Notes: a model not told the origin generated them from the sequence alone. DNA of 8,250 bases from a bacterium (GCA_009724975.1 SRXB01000079.1:1-8250); one strand, 5' to 3'. Positions 1-6,194 are shown, counted from the first letter of the stretch. Translations and numbers: made by a program.

Positions 1-2
1 TG

Positions 3-89
3 GGGCTGGCCGCGATAACCGCGGCGGCTTCACTCTTTTGCGTGGCCTACGGAGCAAGGGAGAAGGCCACAGCGGCACGGGGCGGCTAA
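3..89 (+). CDS. C-terminal end of an unidentified membrane protein (partial)
   Basis: An open frame runs from the window edge to TAA at 87-89 and gives 28 residues. The first part is a hydrophobic alanine-rich stretch (LAAITAAASLFCVAYGA), followed by a short charged tail (REKATAARGG). That is how the last transmembrane helix and cytoplasmic tail of a transporter or other polytopic protein often look. The frame converges on prmC and the two stop codons overlap by two bases, so the two genes share their 3' boundary with no room for a separate terminator. The fragment is too short for a family to be named, and a chance frame is possible. Confidence 0.4.
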   Translation, partial: GLAAITAAASLFCVAYGAREKATAARGG

Positions 90-952
90 GAGGCTGATCC
101 TGCGACCGCGACCCTTTCCCTTCCCCCCAGGTCTCGCTCGAAAGAGAGGGTTGTGAAGAACGGTTCGCCTCTTATTATCTCCCCCACCTCGCTCTCCTGT
201 CCCATTCCGAACTCGATTAGAAGAGAGCCCCCTTCTTTCAGGCGCGCCGGGGCGCCCGAGACAATCCTTCGGATGAGGTCGAGGCCGTCCTCGCCGCCGT
301 CGAGGGCCGCGGCGGGCTCGAAAGCCGCCACCTCGCGCTGAAGCGAGGGAATCTGGCCCGAGGGGATGTAGGGCGGGTTGGTGATTATCAGGTCAAAAGA
401 ATCTAGGGGGTCCAGAGGGCCGTACAGATCGCCCCTGAGTAGAGAAAGCCTCTCCGAAACGCCGTGGGAGGCGGCGTTTTTGGCTGTGAATTGCATCGGG
501 GCCTCTTCCCTGTCCACCCCGACCCCTTCCCACCACTCTTTTTCCTTTAAAAGCGCGATGGAAACGGCTCCACTGCCTACCCCGAGCTCAAGGAATTTCC
601 CCGAGTCTCCCATCAGGGAGAGGGCGGCCTGCACGAGGGTCTCGGTGTCGGGGCGGGGAATCAAAACCCCCTTCCCCACGGCGAACGAAAGCGACCAGAA
701 CTCTTTTTTACCGAGGATGTAGGCGGTGGGCTCGCCCGAGGCGCGCCTTCTCACCATCTCGCGGTAACGGCCCACCTCCGGCGGGTCAAGGGGCCTGTCG
801 TATTGCAGGTAAAGGCCAAGGCGGGTAAGCCCAAGGGCCTCGGCCAGCAAAAGCTCGGCCTCAAGGCGCGGGGACTCCACCTCTTTCTTGGCGAGGTATT
901 CCGCCGTCAGCTTTATAAGTTCAAGGGGGGTGGGGGCCGGTTGCTCAGCCAT
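86..952 (-). CDS. prmC: Peptide chain release factor N5-glutamine methyltransferase PrmC (HemK)
   Basis: This 288-residue SAM-dependent enzyme methylates the glutamine of the GGQ motif in release factors, which speeds peptide release at stop codons. It has the family's two parts. Residues 1-85 form the helical release-factor-binding domain. Residues 95-285 form the Rossmann methyltransferase domain, with the IPRPDTE signature (98-104), the SAM-binding loop ELGVGSGAV (122-130) and the catalytic NPPY motif (192-195). Length is normal for the family. The ATG lies inside the last codons of prfA (ATGGCTGA, an 8-base overlap), so translation is probably coupled to that of its own substrate, release factor 1. 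prfA-prmC is a widely conserved pair. The gene ends at TAG 86-88, against a converging reading frame. Confidence 0.97.
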   Translation of the reverse strand: MAEQPAPTPLELIKLTAEYLAKKEVESPRLEAELLLAEALGLTRLGLYLQYDRPLDPPEVGRYREMVRRRASGEPTAYILGKKEFWSLSFAVGKGVLIPRPDTETLVQAALSLMGDSGKFLELGVGSGAVSIALLKEKEWWEGVGVDREEAPMQFTAKNAASHGVSERLSLLRGDLYGPLDPLDSFDLIITNPPYIPSGQIPSLQREVAAFEPAAALDGGEDGLDLIRRIVSGAPARLKEGGSLLIEFGMGQESEVGEIIRGEPFFTTLSFERDLGGRERVAVAGSAS

Positions 953-2024
953 CGCCGTAGGCCAGATTATCAGCCTGCGCCTGGGCCTTGAGGGGCTCTA
1001 TTAGGGGGTCGAGGTTCCCTTCCAGAAGCTCTTCGAGCTTGTAGAGGGTGAGGTTTATGCGATGGTCGGTGACGCGCCCCTGAGGGAAGTTGTAGGTGCG
1101 TATGCGCTCGGAGCGGTCGCCGCTGCCGACAAGGCTTTTGCGCTCCTGGCTCCGCTCGGCCCGTGCCTTTTCCTGCAATGAGTCAAAGAGGCGGGCCTGA
1201 AGGATTTTCATCGCCTTGGCGCGGTTCTTGTGCTGGGATTTCTCGTCCTGGCAGGCCACCGCGACGCCGGTTGGGATGTGGGTTATGCGCACCGCCGATT
1301 CGGTCTTGTTGACGTGCTGGCCGCCCGAGCCGCTGGCGCGGTAGACGTCCACGCGAAGGTCGTCGGGGTTTATCTGCATGTCGATGTCGTCGGCCTCGGG
1401 CATTATAGCCACGGTGACGGCGCTGGTGTGGATTCTGCCGCTGGACTCGGTGACGGGGACGCGCTGTACGCGGTGCGCGCCAGACTCGTATTTGAGCTGG
1501 CCGTAAACGCTTTTGCCCTTTATGAGGACGATTACTTCCTTTATGCCGCCTATACCTATCTCGCTAAGGCCCAGCTCCTCTATCTTCCACCCCTTTATCT
1601 CGGCGTAGCGGGTGTACATGCGAAAGAGGTCGGCGACAAAGAGCGCCGCCTCGTCGCCGCCCGTTCCGGCGCGGATTTCGAGGATGGCGTTTTTCTGGTC
1701 GAGCGGGTCGGGGGGAGCGAGGAGGGCTTTGAGGTCGGCCTCGGCTTCGGGGAGTTCGTCCTTGGCGGCCTCCATGTCCTCGCGCGCCAGGTCGCCCAGC
1801 TCGGGGTCGGCCAAAAGCTGCTCGGCCTCGGCTATACGCTCCTGAAGGGCATTCAGGCGCTCCGAGGCGCGGACTATCTCGCCAAGTTCGGCGTGCTCTT
1901 TGGTAAGGCGCGCGTACTCCTCGCGGTCCGTCATTATCTTCGGATCGGAGATGAGCGCGGAAAGCTCGTCGTAGCGTGATTTTATCTGGGAGAGGCGGTC
2001 ACCGACATCCACGATATGTTCCAT
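945..2024 (-). CDS. prfA: Peptide chain release factor 1 (RF1)
   Basis: This 359-residue protein recognises UAA and UAG in the ribosomal A site and triggers hydrolysis of peptidyl-tRNA. The order is an N-terminal helical domain (about 1-100), then a core domain carrying the stop-codon-reading P-x-T tripeptide (P190 V191 T192 in RVPVTESSGRIHTS), then the catalytic GGQ loop (234-236, GSGGQHVNKTESAVR). The P-x-T tripeptide marks it as RF1 rather than RF2, which has SPF. The length matches the family. The start is the one weak point: there is no good Shine-Dalgarno before ATG 2024, and the leader carries a small GC-rich inverted repeat (about 2028-2041). A GTG four codons later (2010-2012), six bases after GGAA, is an alternative. 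The ATG agrees slightly better with the usual N-terminal length. The gene follows thyX after 27 bases and overlaps prmC. Confidence 0.97.
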   Translation of the reverse strand: MEHIVDVGDRLSQIKSRYDELSALISDPKIMTDREEYARLTKEHAELGEIVRASERLNALQERIAEAEQLLADPELGDLAREDMEAAKDELPEAEADLKALLAPPDPLDQKNAILEIRAGTGGDEAALFVADLFRMYTRYAEIKGWKIEELGLSEIGIGGIKEVIVLIKGKSVYGQLKYESGAHRVQRVPVTESSGRIHTSAVTVAIMPEADDIDMQINPDDLRVDVYRASGSGGQHVNKTESAVRITHIPTGVAVACQDEKSQHKNRAKAMKILQARLFDSLQEKARAERSQERKSLVGSGDRSERIRTYNFPQGRVTDHRINLTLYKLEELLEGNLDPLIEPLKAQAQADNLAYGDG

Positions 2025-2051
2025 TTGCGGCGGGGCCGCCCGTAAGACTTG

Positions 2052-2753
2052 TTAAGCGAGGAGTTTTTTAAGTTCGGCGCGGACCTTCTTTTGCTGCCCG
2101 CAGCAATATTCGCCCTCGGTGCACTTGCCGCGCACGCAGCCGGGACCCGCGCCGGAGAAGAGAAGAGGCGATACTGCGTAGGCGGCCCGGTACATCTCCT
2201 TGGCCATCTCGCGTATCTCCCACTGCGCCCTCGTGCAGAGGCGAAGGGCGAAAAAGTGGTGCAATTCCCTCGCGTTCATCGTCACCACTATCTTGGTTTC
2301 GCAGGCGTTGGGGAGGATGTAGCGGGCATCCTCGGCGGGGACGCCGCCCTCGACCAGTTCGCCGTAAAGCTTCCAGATTTCTTCGAGCTTTTTCTCGAAA
2401 AGCGCCCTGGATTTCTTGCTTTTGGATATTGAAGGCGGAATCACCGCCTCCACTTTTTTCAGCTCGACGTAGCGCTGGCTCTGCTGGGAGTAGGAGGCGA
2501 CCCTGTGGCGCACCAGCTGGTGCGAGCAGGCCCGCGAGATTCCGTCTATGCCGAAGGTGAAGACCGCGTGTTCAAGGGTCGAGAAGTGGCCCATCGACGT
2601 TATCTTGCCGACGAGCTTTTCAACCTCGGCGTCCGTCAGGGCCTCGGCCAGCTCGGAAACGGAGCGCGGCGAGTAGCAAAGCCGCGCCGCCACCGCCACC
2701 GCCCGCTCGGGTGTTGGGGTGTGGGCTAGTATCTCTACCGAGAGGCGGCCCAT
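2052..2753 (-). CDS. thyX: FAD-dependent thymidylate synthase ThyX
   Basis: ThyX makes dTMP from dUMP using methylene-tetrahydrofolate, FAD and NADPH. It is the alternative to ThyA and is common in anaerobes and deep-branching bacteria. The protein has 233 residues, a usual length. It shows the diagnostic ThyX motif RHRxxSxxxxSxR (82-94, RHRVASYSQQSQR), the upstream GHFSTLEH helix (55-62) and the substrate-site segment NARELHHFFALRLC (160-173). The C-terminal tail is cysteine-rich (C206, C211, C217, C218), as in many ThyX proteins of anaerobes. The ATG is seven bases beyond the rpmE stop, and rpmE's last codons supply GGAG and AAAGG as ribosome-binding sequence. The gene sits between ribosomal protein L31 and RF1, so dTMP synthesis is likely expressed with translation genes. 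No thyA is visible here. Confidence 0.96.
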   Translation of the reverse strand: MGRLSVEILAHTPTPERAVAVAARLCYSPRSVSELAEALTDAEVEKLVGKITSMGHFSTLEHAVFTFGIDGISRACSHQLVRHRVASYSQQSQRYVELKKVEAVIPPSISKSKKSRALFEKKLEEIWKLYGELVEGGVPAEDARYILPNACETKIVVTMNARELHHFFALRLCTRAQWEIREMAKEMYRAAYAVSPLLFSGAGPGCVRGKCTEGEYCCGQQKKVRAELKKLLA

Positions 2754-2760
2754 GAAGCCT

Positions 2761-2970
2761 TTACTCCGGCTTCTTCATCCCGTATTTCTTGAGGAACCTG
2801 TCTACGCGCCCCTCGGTGTCCAGCATCTTGGACTTGCCGGTGTAAAAGGGGTGGCACTCGGAGCAGATTTCCGTCTTGATTTCCTTGATGGTGGAACGGG
2901 TCTCGAAGTTGTTGCCGCAGCTGCACTGCACCTTCACCACGTCGTACTTGGGGTGTATTGCTTCCTTCAT
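2761..2970 (-). CDS. rpmE: 50S ribosomal protein L31, zinc-binding type
   Basis: This is a 69-residue large-subunit protein that bridges to the 30S subunit. It has the full start MKEAIHPKY and four cysteines (C16, C18, C36, C39) placed as in the zinc-binding form of L31, followed by the conserved HPFYTGK (40-46) and a basic end. This is the zinc-replete form rather than the cysteine-free paralogue used under zinc starvation. The ATG at 2970 has AAGGAG at 2983-2988, 12 bases upstream, which is a rather long spacing. The reading frame can be drawn further upstream in another register, but only this frame shows the L31 motifs. It is the first gene of the rpmE-thyX-prfA-prmC operon and is divergent from rex. 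Confidence 0.97.
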   Translation of the reverse strand: MKEAIHPKYDVVKVQCSCGNNFETRSTIKEIKTEICSECHPFYTGKSKMLDTEGRVDRFLKKYGMKKPE

Positions 2971-2995
2971 TTTTCTGCCTGTCTCCTTGGTTCAA

Positions 2996-3009
2996 ACGCC
3001 CTCGGGCGT
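2996..3009. repeat. Near-perfect palindrome in the rpmE leader
   Basis: ACGCCC and GGGCGT form 6-base arms around a 2-base centre (TC), 26 bases upstream of the rpmE start codon and just upstream of its Shine-Dalgarno. With so short a centre it is more like a protein-binding site in DNA than an RNA hairpin, though the inner pairs could open to give a small stem-loop. The binding partner is unknown. Confidence 0.4.
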
Positions 3010-3038
3010 AAAAATCAGCCGTTTTTTCGGAATCTGGG

Positions 3039-3068
3039 ACTCTAACACCACGAGGGGTCAATTTGCAA
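3039..3068 (-). promoter_or_regulatory. rpmE: Candidate sigma-70-type promoter for the rpmE operon
   Basis: Read on the - strand, TTGCAA (3063-3068, 4 of 6 matches to the -35 consensus) and TAGAGT (3039-3044, 4 of 6 to the -10 consensus, preceded by TG) are separated by 18 bases. Transcription would start near 3032, giving a leader of about 60 bases. The placement upstream of the first gene of the operon is sensible, but the match is moderate. Confidence 0.4.
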
Positions 3069-3111
3069 GTGCCCATGAAACCTTTTTTCCGAGGCGTGCG
3101 ATTGCTTTTTT

Positions 3112-3140
3112 TTGACACAGGGGTAACTTTGTGACAGAAT
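3112..3140 (+). promoter_or_regulatory. rex: Candidate promoter for rex
   Basis: A perfect -35 hexamer TTGACA (3112-3117) is followed by exactly 17 bases and then CAGAAT (3135-3140), which matches four of six -10 positions. Transcription would start near 3147, leaving a leader of about 93 bases before the rex ATG. The -10 element falls inside the inverted repeat at 3129-3147, so a bound repressor would block RNA polymerase directly. A later AT-rich stretch (TATAAC, 3208-3213) has no matching -35. Confidence 0.5.
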
Positions 3141-3147
3141 CACACAA
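3129..3147. promoter_or_regulatory. rex: Rex-type operator candidate (TTGTG N9 CACAA)
   Basis: TTGTG (3129-3133) and CACAA (3143-3147) form an exact inverted repeat with a 9-base centre. Rex boxes usually read TTGTGA N6 TCACAA, that is TTGTG N8 CACAA, so this one has the right ends and one extra base. The position is the best evidence: it covers the predicted -10 of rex, as expected for the self-repression seen in many Rex regulons. The inner TGTGA N5 TCACA pairing is an alternative reading and also departs from the 6-base spacing of CRP sites. Confidence 0.45.
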
Positions 3148-3239
3148 TCAAAACGCTATTTTGGCGAGTTGCGCCAGCGAATCATAACCCCTCGTTCATA
3201 TTAACATTATAACGTTTTATTTCAGCGAAGGAACCACCA

Positions 3240-3872
3240 ATGGCGAAAACCAGCAAGGTGCCCGAGGCCACCATTAAAAGGCTCTCGATCTACATGAGAG
3301 TCTTAAAAGACCTCGAAAAACGCGGCACCGAAGTCGTCTCAAGCGCCGACCTGGCGGAAATATGCAACATAAATCCCGCGCAGATACGAAAAGACCTCAC
3401 CTACTTCGGGGAATTCGGCGTGCGCGGCGTGGGTTACTACGTCAAGGAGCTGCATTTCGACATCCGAAAGGTCCTGGGGCTGAACCAGCGCCGCAACGTG
3501 GTGCTCATCGGGGTGGGAAACCTCGGCAAGGCCCTCTTGTGCTACCGCAACTTCTCCGAACACGGCTACGAGTTCGTCGCCGCCTTCGATTCCGACGCCT
3601 CCAAAATCGGCGAAAAGACCCCCTGCGGCATAATAGTGCGCGACATCAAAGACCTTCCCGCCGTGGCCAAGGAATTCTCCGTGGACATCGCCATAATCAC
3701 CACCTCCGCCCAGGGCGCTCAGGAAGCGGCCACCGCGGCGGCGGCGGCGGGCGTGCGCGGCATCCTTAACTTCGCGCCCGTCCACCTTTCGGTGCCAAAA
3801 GAAATGAAAGTCAAGAAGGTTGACCTCACAACCGAGTTCGACAACTTGGCATATCACCTCCAGCCGGGGTAA
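3240..3872 (+). CDS. rex: Redox-sensing transcriptional repressor Rex
   Basis: Rex binds DNA when NAD+ is abundant and lets go when NADH rises. It thereby releases fermentation and respiration genes when electrons accumulate. The 210-residue protein has the standard layout. Residues 1-80 form a winged helix, with the signature RKDLTYFGEFGVRGVGY at 50-66. Residues 86-190 form a Rossmann domain with the dinucleotide loop GVGNLG (91-96). A final helix (LTTEFDNLAYHL, about 196-207) is exchanged between subunits of the dimer. The conserved GILNFAP is at 174-180. AAGGAA seven bases before the ATG supports the start. An alanine run (166-170) is encoded by a GCG repeat. The gene heads an operon with the glycosyltransferase (23-base gap) and response regulator, and carries a Rex-like site on its own promoter. 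Confidence 0.96.
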   Translation: MAKTSKVPEATIKRLSIYMRVLKDLEKRGTEVVSSADLAEICNINPAQIRKDLTYFGEFGVRGVGYYVKELHFDIRKVLGLNQRRNVVLIGVGNLGKALLCYRNFSEHGYEFVAAFDSDASKIGEKTPCGIIVRDIKDLPAVAKEFSVDIAIITTSAQGAQEAATAAAAAGVRGILNFAPVHLSVPKEMKVKKVDLTTEFDNLAYHLQPG

Positions 3873-3884
3873 AATATCACTTAG

Positions 3885-3890
3885 AAGGAG
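3885..3890 (+). promoter_or_regulatory. Shine-Dalgarno that fixes the glycosyltransferase start
   Basis: AAGGAG ends five bases before ATG 3896. The in-frame GTG at 3890 begins on the last base of this site and cannot use it, so the ATG is the start. Confidence 0.75.
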
Positions 3891-3895
3891 TGATC

Positions 3896-5110
3896 ATGCC
3901 CGCCTGGACAGTTGAAAATCCGGATAAGGTCAAAGAGGCCGATCTAATCATAGGAATACCGTCCCGCAACGAGGCCGATTCCATAGGGTTCGCCGTGGAA
4001 CAGGCCTCCGAGGGGCTAGCGAAATATTTCGCCAACCTTCGGGCCGTAATCGTCAACTGCGACAACCAGAGCGACGACGGCACCAAAGAGGCGTTCTTCG
4101 CCGCCCGCTCAAAGGTCCCGCGCATATACCTCTCAACACCCGACGGGGTGCGCGGCAAGGGCAACAACCTAAAGAACCTCTTTCGCTTGGCGGGCGAGCT
4201 GAAAACCAAAGCTGTGGTCTGCCTTGACGCCGACACAAAATCGCTCTCGCCCAAATGGATAAAGAACCTCGCCGAACCGCTCTTGGCCGACTACTCATTT
4301 GTCGCCCCCCTCTACCTCACCCACAAATACGACGGCAAGGTCACCAACTCCATCGCCTATCCCCTCAGCCGCTGTCTCTACGGGCGCAGGATACGCCAGC
4401 CGATAGGCGGCGAATTCGGCTTTTCCGGCGACCTTGCGCGCTACTTCCTCGACCACGAGAGCTGGACCGACTCGGTGGCGCACTTCGGCATCGACATCTG
4501 GATGACGACCCTCGCGATACACTACGGCAAACCCATAACCCAGGCGTTTTTGGGTTCGCCCAAAATCCACAGGCCCACCTGCGACGAAAAAGCGCTCGGA
4601 GAGATATTCAGGCAGGTCGTTGGAACCATCTTCCACCTGCAGAACATGCTCTCTCCCTTCTGGAGGGATATACGCCATTCCCGCCCCACCGCCATATTCG
4701 GCTTCGGCACCGGCGAAGAGGCCCAGCCCTGCGGCTCCGAGGTCGATTATTCCGCCCTCTACTCATCCATAAAAGACGGCTACGGGCGCTACTACTCCCT
4801 GTGGAACGAAATACTGGCCGGAGAAACCTACTCCAAGCTGGAGGAGGTCATATCCCTGGACGAAAAGAGCTTTGAACTGCCCACCAACCTGTGGGCTCAC
4901 ATCCTCTTCGACATGTCGGTGGCCTGCCGCGACAAGGTGGTTGAGATAGACCAGCTCACCGAATCGCTGGTCCCACTCTACCAGGGCCAGAACCTCACCT
5001 TCATGAAAGCAACCGAGGGCATGCCCCAGGGGCAGGCCGAGGAATACATAGAAGACCAGTGCCTTAGCTTCGAGGAGGCCAAACCCTACCTCCTCAAAAG
5101 GTGGGGGTAG
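3896..5110 (+). CDS. GT-A fold glycosyltransferase, GpgS-like (GT2/GT81 type)
   Basis: This 404-residue cytoplasmic protein has no signal peptide or membrane helix. The order of motifs is that of nucleotide-sugar GT-A enzymes. It has an N-terminal IPSRNEADSIG (21-31), NCDNQSDDGT (54-63) and RGKGNN (86-91), then the metal-binding DAD (111-113). After these come GKVTNSIAYPLSR (147-159), RQPIGGEFGFSG (167-178), FGIDIW (197-202) and an acceptor-side LGSPKIH (219-225). This layout, especially G-K-V-T, Q-P-I-G-G-E and the late histidine, resembles glucosyl-3-phosphoglycerate synthase and mannosylglycerate-type enzymes, which make compatible solutes. A helical C-terminal part (about 230-404) of unknown role follows. 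No partner phosphatase gene is nearby, so the acceptor (3-phosphoglycerate, glycerate or other) is open. The gene lies between rex and a response regulator in one operon. Confidence 0.75.
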   Translation: MPAWTVENPDKVKEADLIIGIPSRNEADSIGFAVEQASEGLAKYFANLRAVIVNCDNQSDDGTKEAFFAARSKVPRIYLSTPDGVRGKGNNLKNLFRLAGELKTKAVVCLDADTKSLSPKWIKNLAEPLLADYSFVAPLYLTHKYDGKVTNSIAYPLSRCLYGRRIRQPIGGEFGFSGDLARYFLDHESWTDSVAHFGIDIWMTTLAIHYGKPITQAFLGSPKIHRPTCDEKALGEIFRQVVGTIFHLQNMLSPFWRDIRHSRPTAIFGFGTGEEAQPCGSEVDYSALYSSIKDGYGRYYSLWNEILAGETYSKLEEVISLDEKSFELPTNLWAHILFDMSVACRDKVVEIDQLTESLVPLYQGQNLTFMKATEGMPQGQAEEYIEDQCLSFEEAKPYLLKRWG

Positions 5111-5141
5111 TGAAAAGGCGGTCGGTCGAAGGAGTCCTTGC

Positions 5142-5507
5142 ATGGCCCGCATAATGATAGTCGATGACGAGGAGCACATCCGCACCCTCTATAAGCTGGA
5201 GCTTGAGGACGAGGGCTACGAGGTCGTCGCGCTGGAGAGCGGCAAAGACCTCGTCCGCCTAATCGGGGAAAAAAAACCCGGGGTCGTCATCCTCGACATC
5301 AAAATGATCGACCACAACGGCCTCGACGTCTTGCAGGAGGTGAGAAAAGCCTTCTACGACCTGCCGGTGATACTCTGCTCGGCCTACGGCTCCTTCAAGG
5401 GCGACGTGAAGGCTATCGCGGCGGACTACTATGTGGTAAAGTCCTCAAACCTCTCGGAACTCAAAAAACGCATCAAAAACGCGCTGGAGTCCGGAATCCA
5501 ACGCTGA
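5142..5507 (+). CDS. Single-domain response regulator (CheY/Spo0F-like receiver)
   Basis: This 121-residue protein consists only of a receiver domain. The acidic pocket is D8, D9 and E10, the phosphorylation site is D52 (VVILDIKM), the switch serine is S80 (ILCSAY), and the conserved lysine is K100 (YYVVKSS). No DNA-binding or enzyme domain follows, so it must act through protein contacts, as a phosphorelay intermediate or by binding a partner. No histidine kinase gene is in the window. AAGGAG seven bases before the ATG supports the start. It follows the glycosyltransferase by 31 bases and is followed by a terminator, so it is probably the last gene of the rex operon. Whether it controls the glycosyltransferase is inference from position only. 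Confidence 0.9.
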   Translation: MARIMIVDDEEHIRTLYKLELEDEGYEVVALESGKDLVRLIGEKKPGVVILDIKMIDHNGLDVLQEVRKAFYDLPVILCSAYGSFKGDVKAIAADYYVVKSSNLSELKKRIKNALESGIQR

Positions 5508-5534
5508 AGGCTGGGGATTTTTGGCCTCCTTTTC

Positions 5535-5562
5535 AAAAGGGCGCAAAGAAAGCGCCCTTTTT
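5535..5562 (+). terminator. Intrinsic terminator after the response regulator
   Basis: AAAAGGGCGC (5535-5544) pairs perfectly with GCGCCCTTTT (5552-5561) around a 7-base purine loop, giving a 10-pair stem. A run of five T (5558-5562) ends it. The run is short and mostly inside the stem. The left arm also takes part in a second inverted repeat, CCTTTT C AAAAGG (5528-5540), which would compete with it. The hairpin ends 11 bases before the next start codon. Confidence 0.75.
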
Positions 5563-5573
5563 CAGTTGGTGAA

Positions 5574-6194
5574 ATGGTCAAATACATCGCGGTGGCGGGA
5601 ATGATGGGCAGCGGCAAATCCAGCCTCGTGAAATTCCTCTGCAGCCGCTACCCGCAAATACGCCCCTTCTACGAGCAGAACGAGGAGAACCCCTACCTCG
5701 CCGACTTCTACTCCGAGATGAAAAAATGGGCGTTCCACTCGCAGGTCTACTTTTTGACCCTCAAGTTTCGCACCCACCAGCTTCTCGACGCCTGCCCGCA
5801 GACGGTGATACAGGACCGCACCATCTACGAAGACGCGGAAATCTTCGCCGAAAACCTAAAAAGGCAAAACATCCTCGCCGGACGCGACTACGAAGCCTAC
5901 CGCCGCCTCTACCAGACCATACTCTACTCAATAAACCCCCCCGACCTCCTCATCTACATGAAGACCAACCTGCGCACCGTGAAAAAGCGCATAAAACTTC
6001 GTGGCAGAGAGTTCGAGAGCGCCATAGACGCCGAATACCTCAAGGGGCTCGGCGCACTTTACGAAAACTGGATAGAGAGCTACAAGAAAAAGGGGATTTC
6101 GCCGGTGGTGGAGGTGGACGCGGGGAAACTGGACTTTCTGCACAACCTCGTCGACCGCATAGAACTGCTGGAAGCGATAGAAAAGCACCTCTAG
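5574..6194 (+). CDS. Deoxynucleoside kinase (dGK/dAK/dCK family)
   Basis: This enzyme phosphorylates deoxynucleosides with ATP or another NTP, the first step of deoxynucleoside salvage. The 206-residue protein has the family's motifs in order. They are the P-loop GMMGSGKSS (9-17), the substrate-side EENPYL (37-42), Q57 in the base-binding helix, QDRTIYED (80-87, the DRS-type catalytic motif) and an arginine-rich lid KRIKLRGREFE (about 138-148). Length is typical for bacterial enzymes. Substrate preference between dG, dA and dC cannot be read safely. The start is fixed by the P-loop at residue 9, but the Shine-Dalgarno is poor (GGTG, three bases before ATG). The gene sits just after a strong hairpin, so it is either read through from the rex operon or has its own promoter that I cannot identify. 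Confidence 0.88.
   Translation: MVKYIAVAGMMGSGKSSLVKFLCSRYPQIRPFYEQNEENPYLADFYSEMKKWAFHSQVYFLTLKFRTHQLLDACPQTVIQDRTIYEDAEIFAENLKRQNILAGRDYEAYRRLYQTILYSINPPDLLIYMKTNLRTVKKRIKLRGREFESAIDAEYLKGLGALYENWIESYKKKGISPVVEVDAGKLDFLHNLVDRIELLEAIEKHL

Noticed and set aside
1230..1979. Open frame of 249 codons on the + strand opposite prfA
   Set aside because: It mirrors the GC-rich third positions of prfA, has no recognisable motif, and prfA itself is certain.
2735..3118. A 127-codon frame overlapping rpmE on the same strand
   Set aside because: It is the shifted reading of rpmE and its promoter region. The L31 zinc motifs exist only in the other frame.
3129..3147. CRP/FNR-type site reading TGTGA N5 TCACA
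   Set aside because: CRP sites need a 6-base centre. The outer TTGTG/CACAA arms and the position on rex's own promoter fit Rex better.
3339..3857. Open frame of 172 codons on the - strand opposite rex
   Set aside because: The composition is typical of an antisense shadow (histidine-, glycine- and valine-rich) and rex is fully accounted for.
3890..3895. GTG start two codons upstream for the glycosyltransferase
   Set aside because: It begins on the last base of the AAGGAG ribosome-binding site, which correctly spaces ATG 3896 instead.
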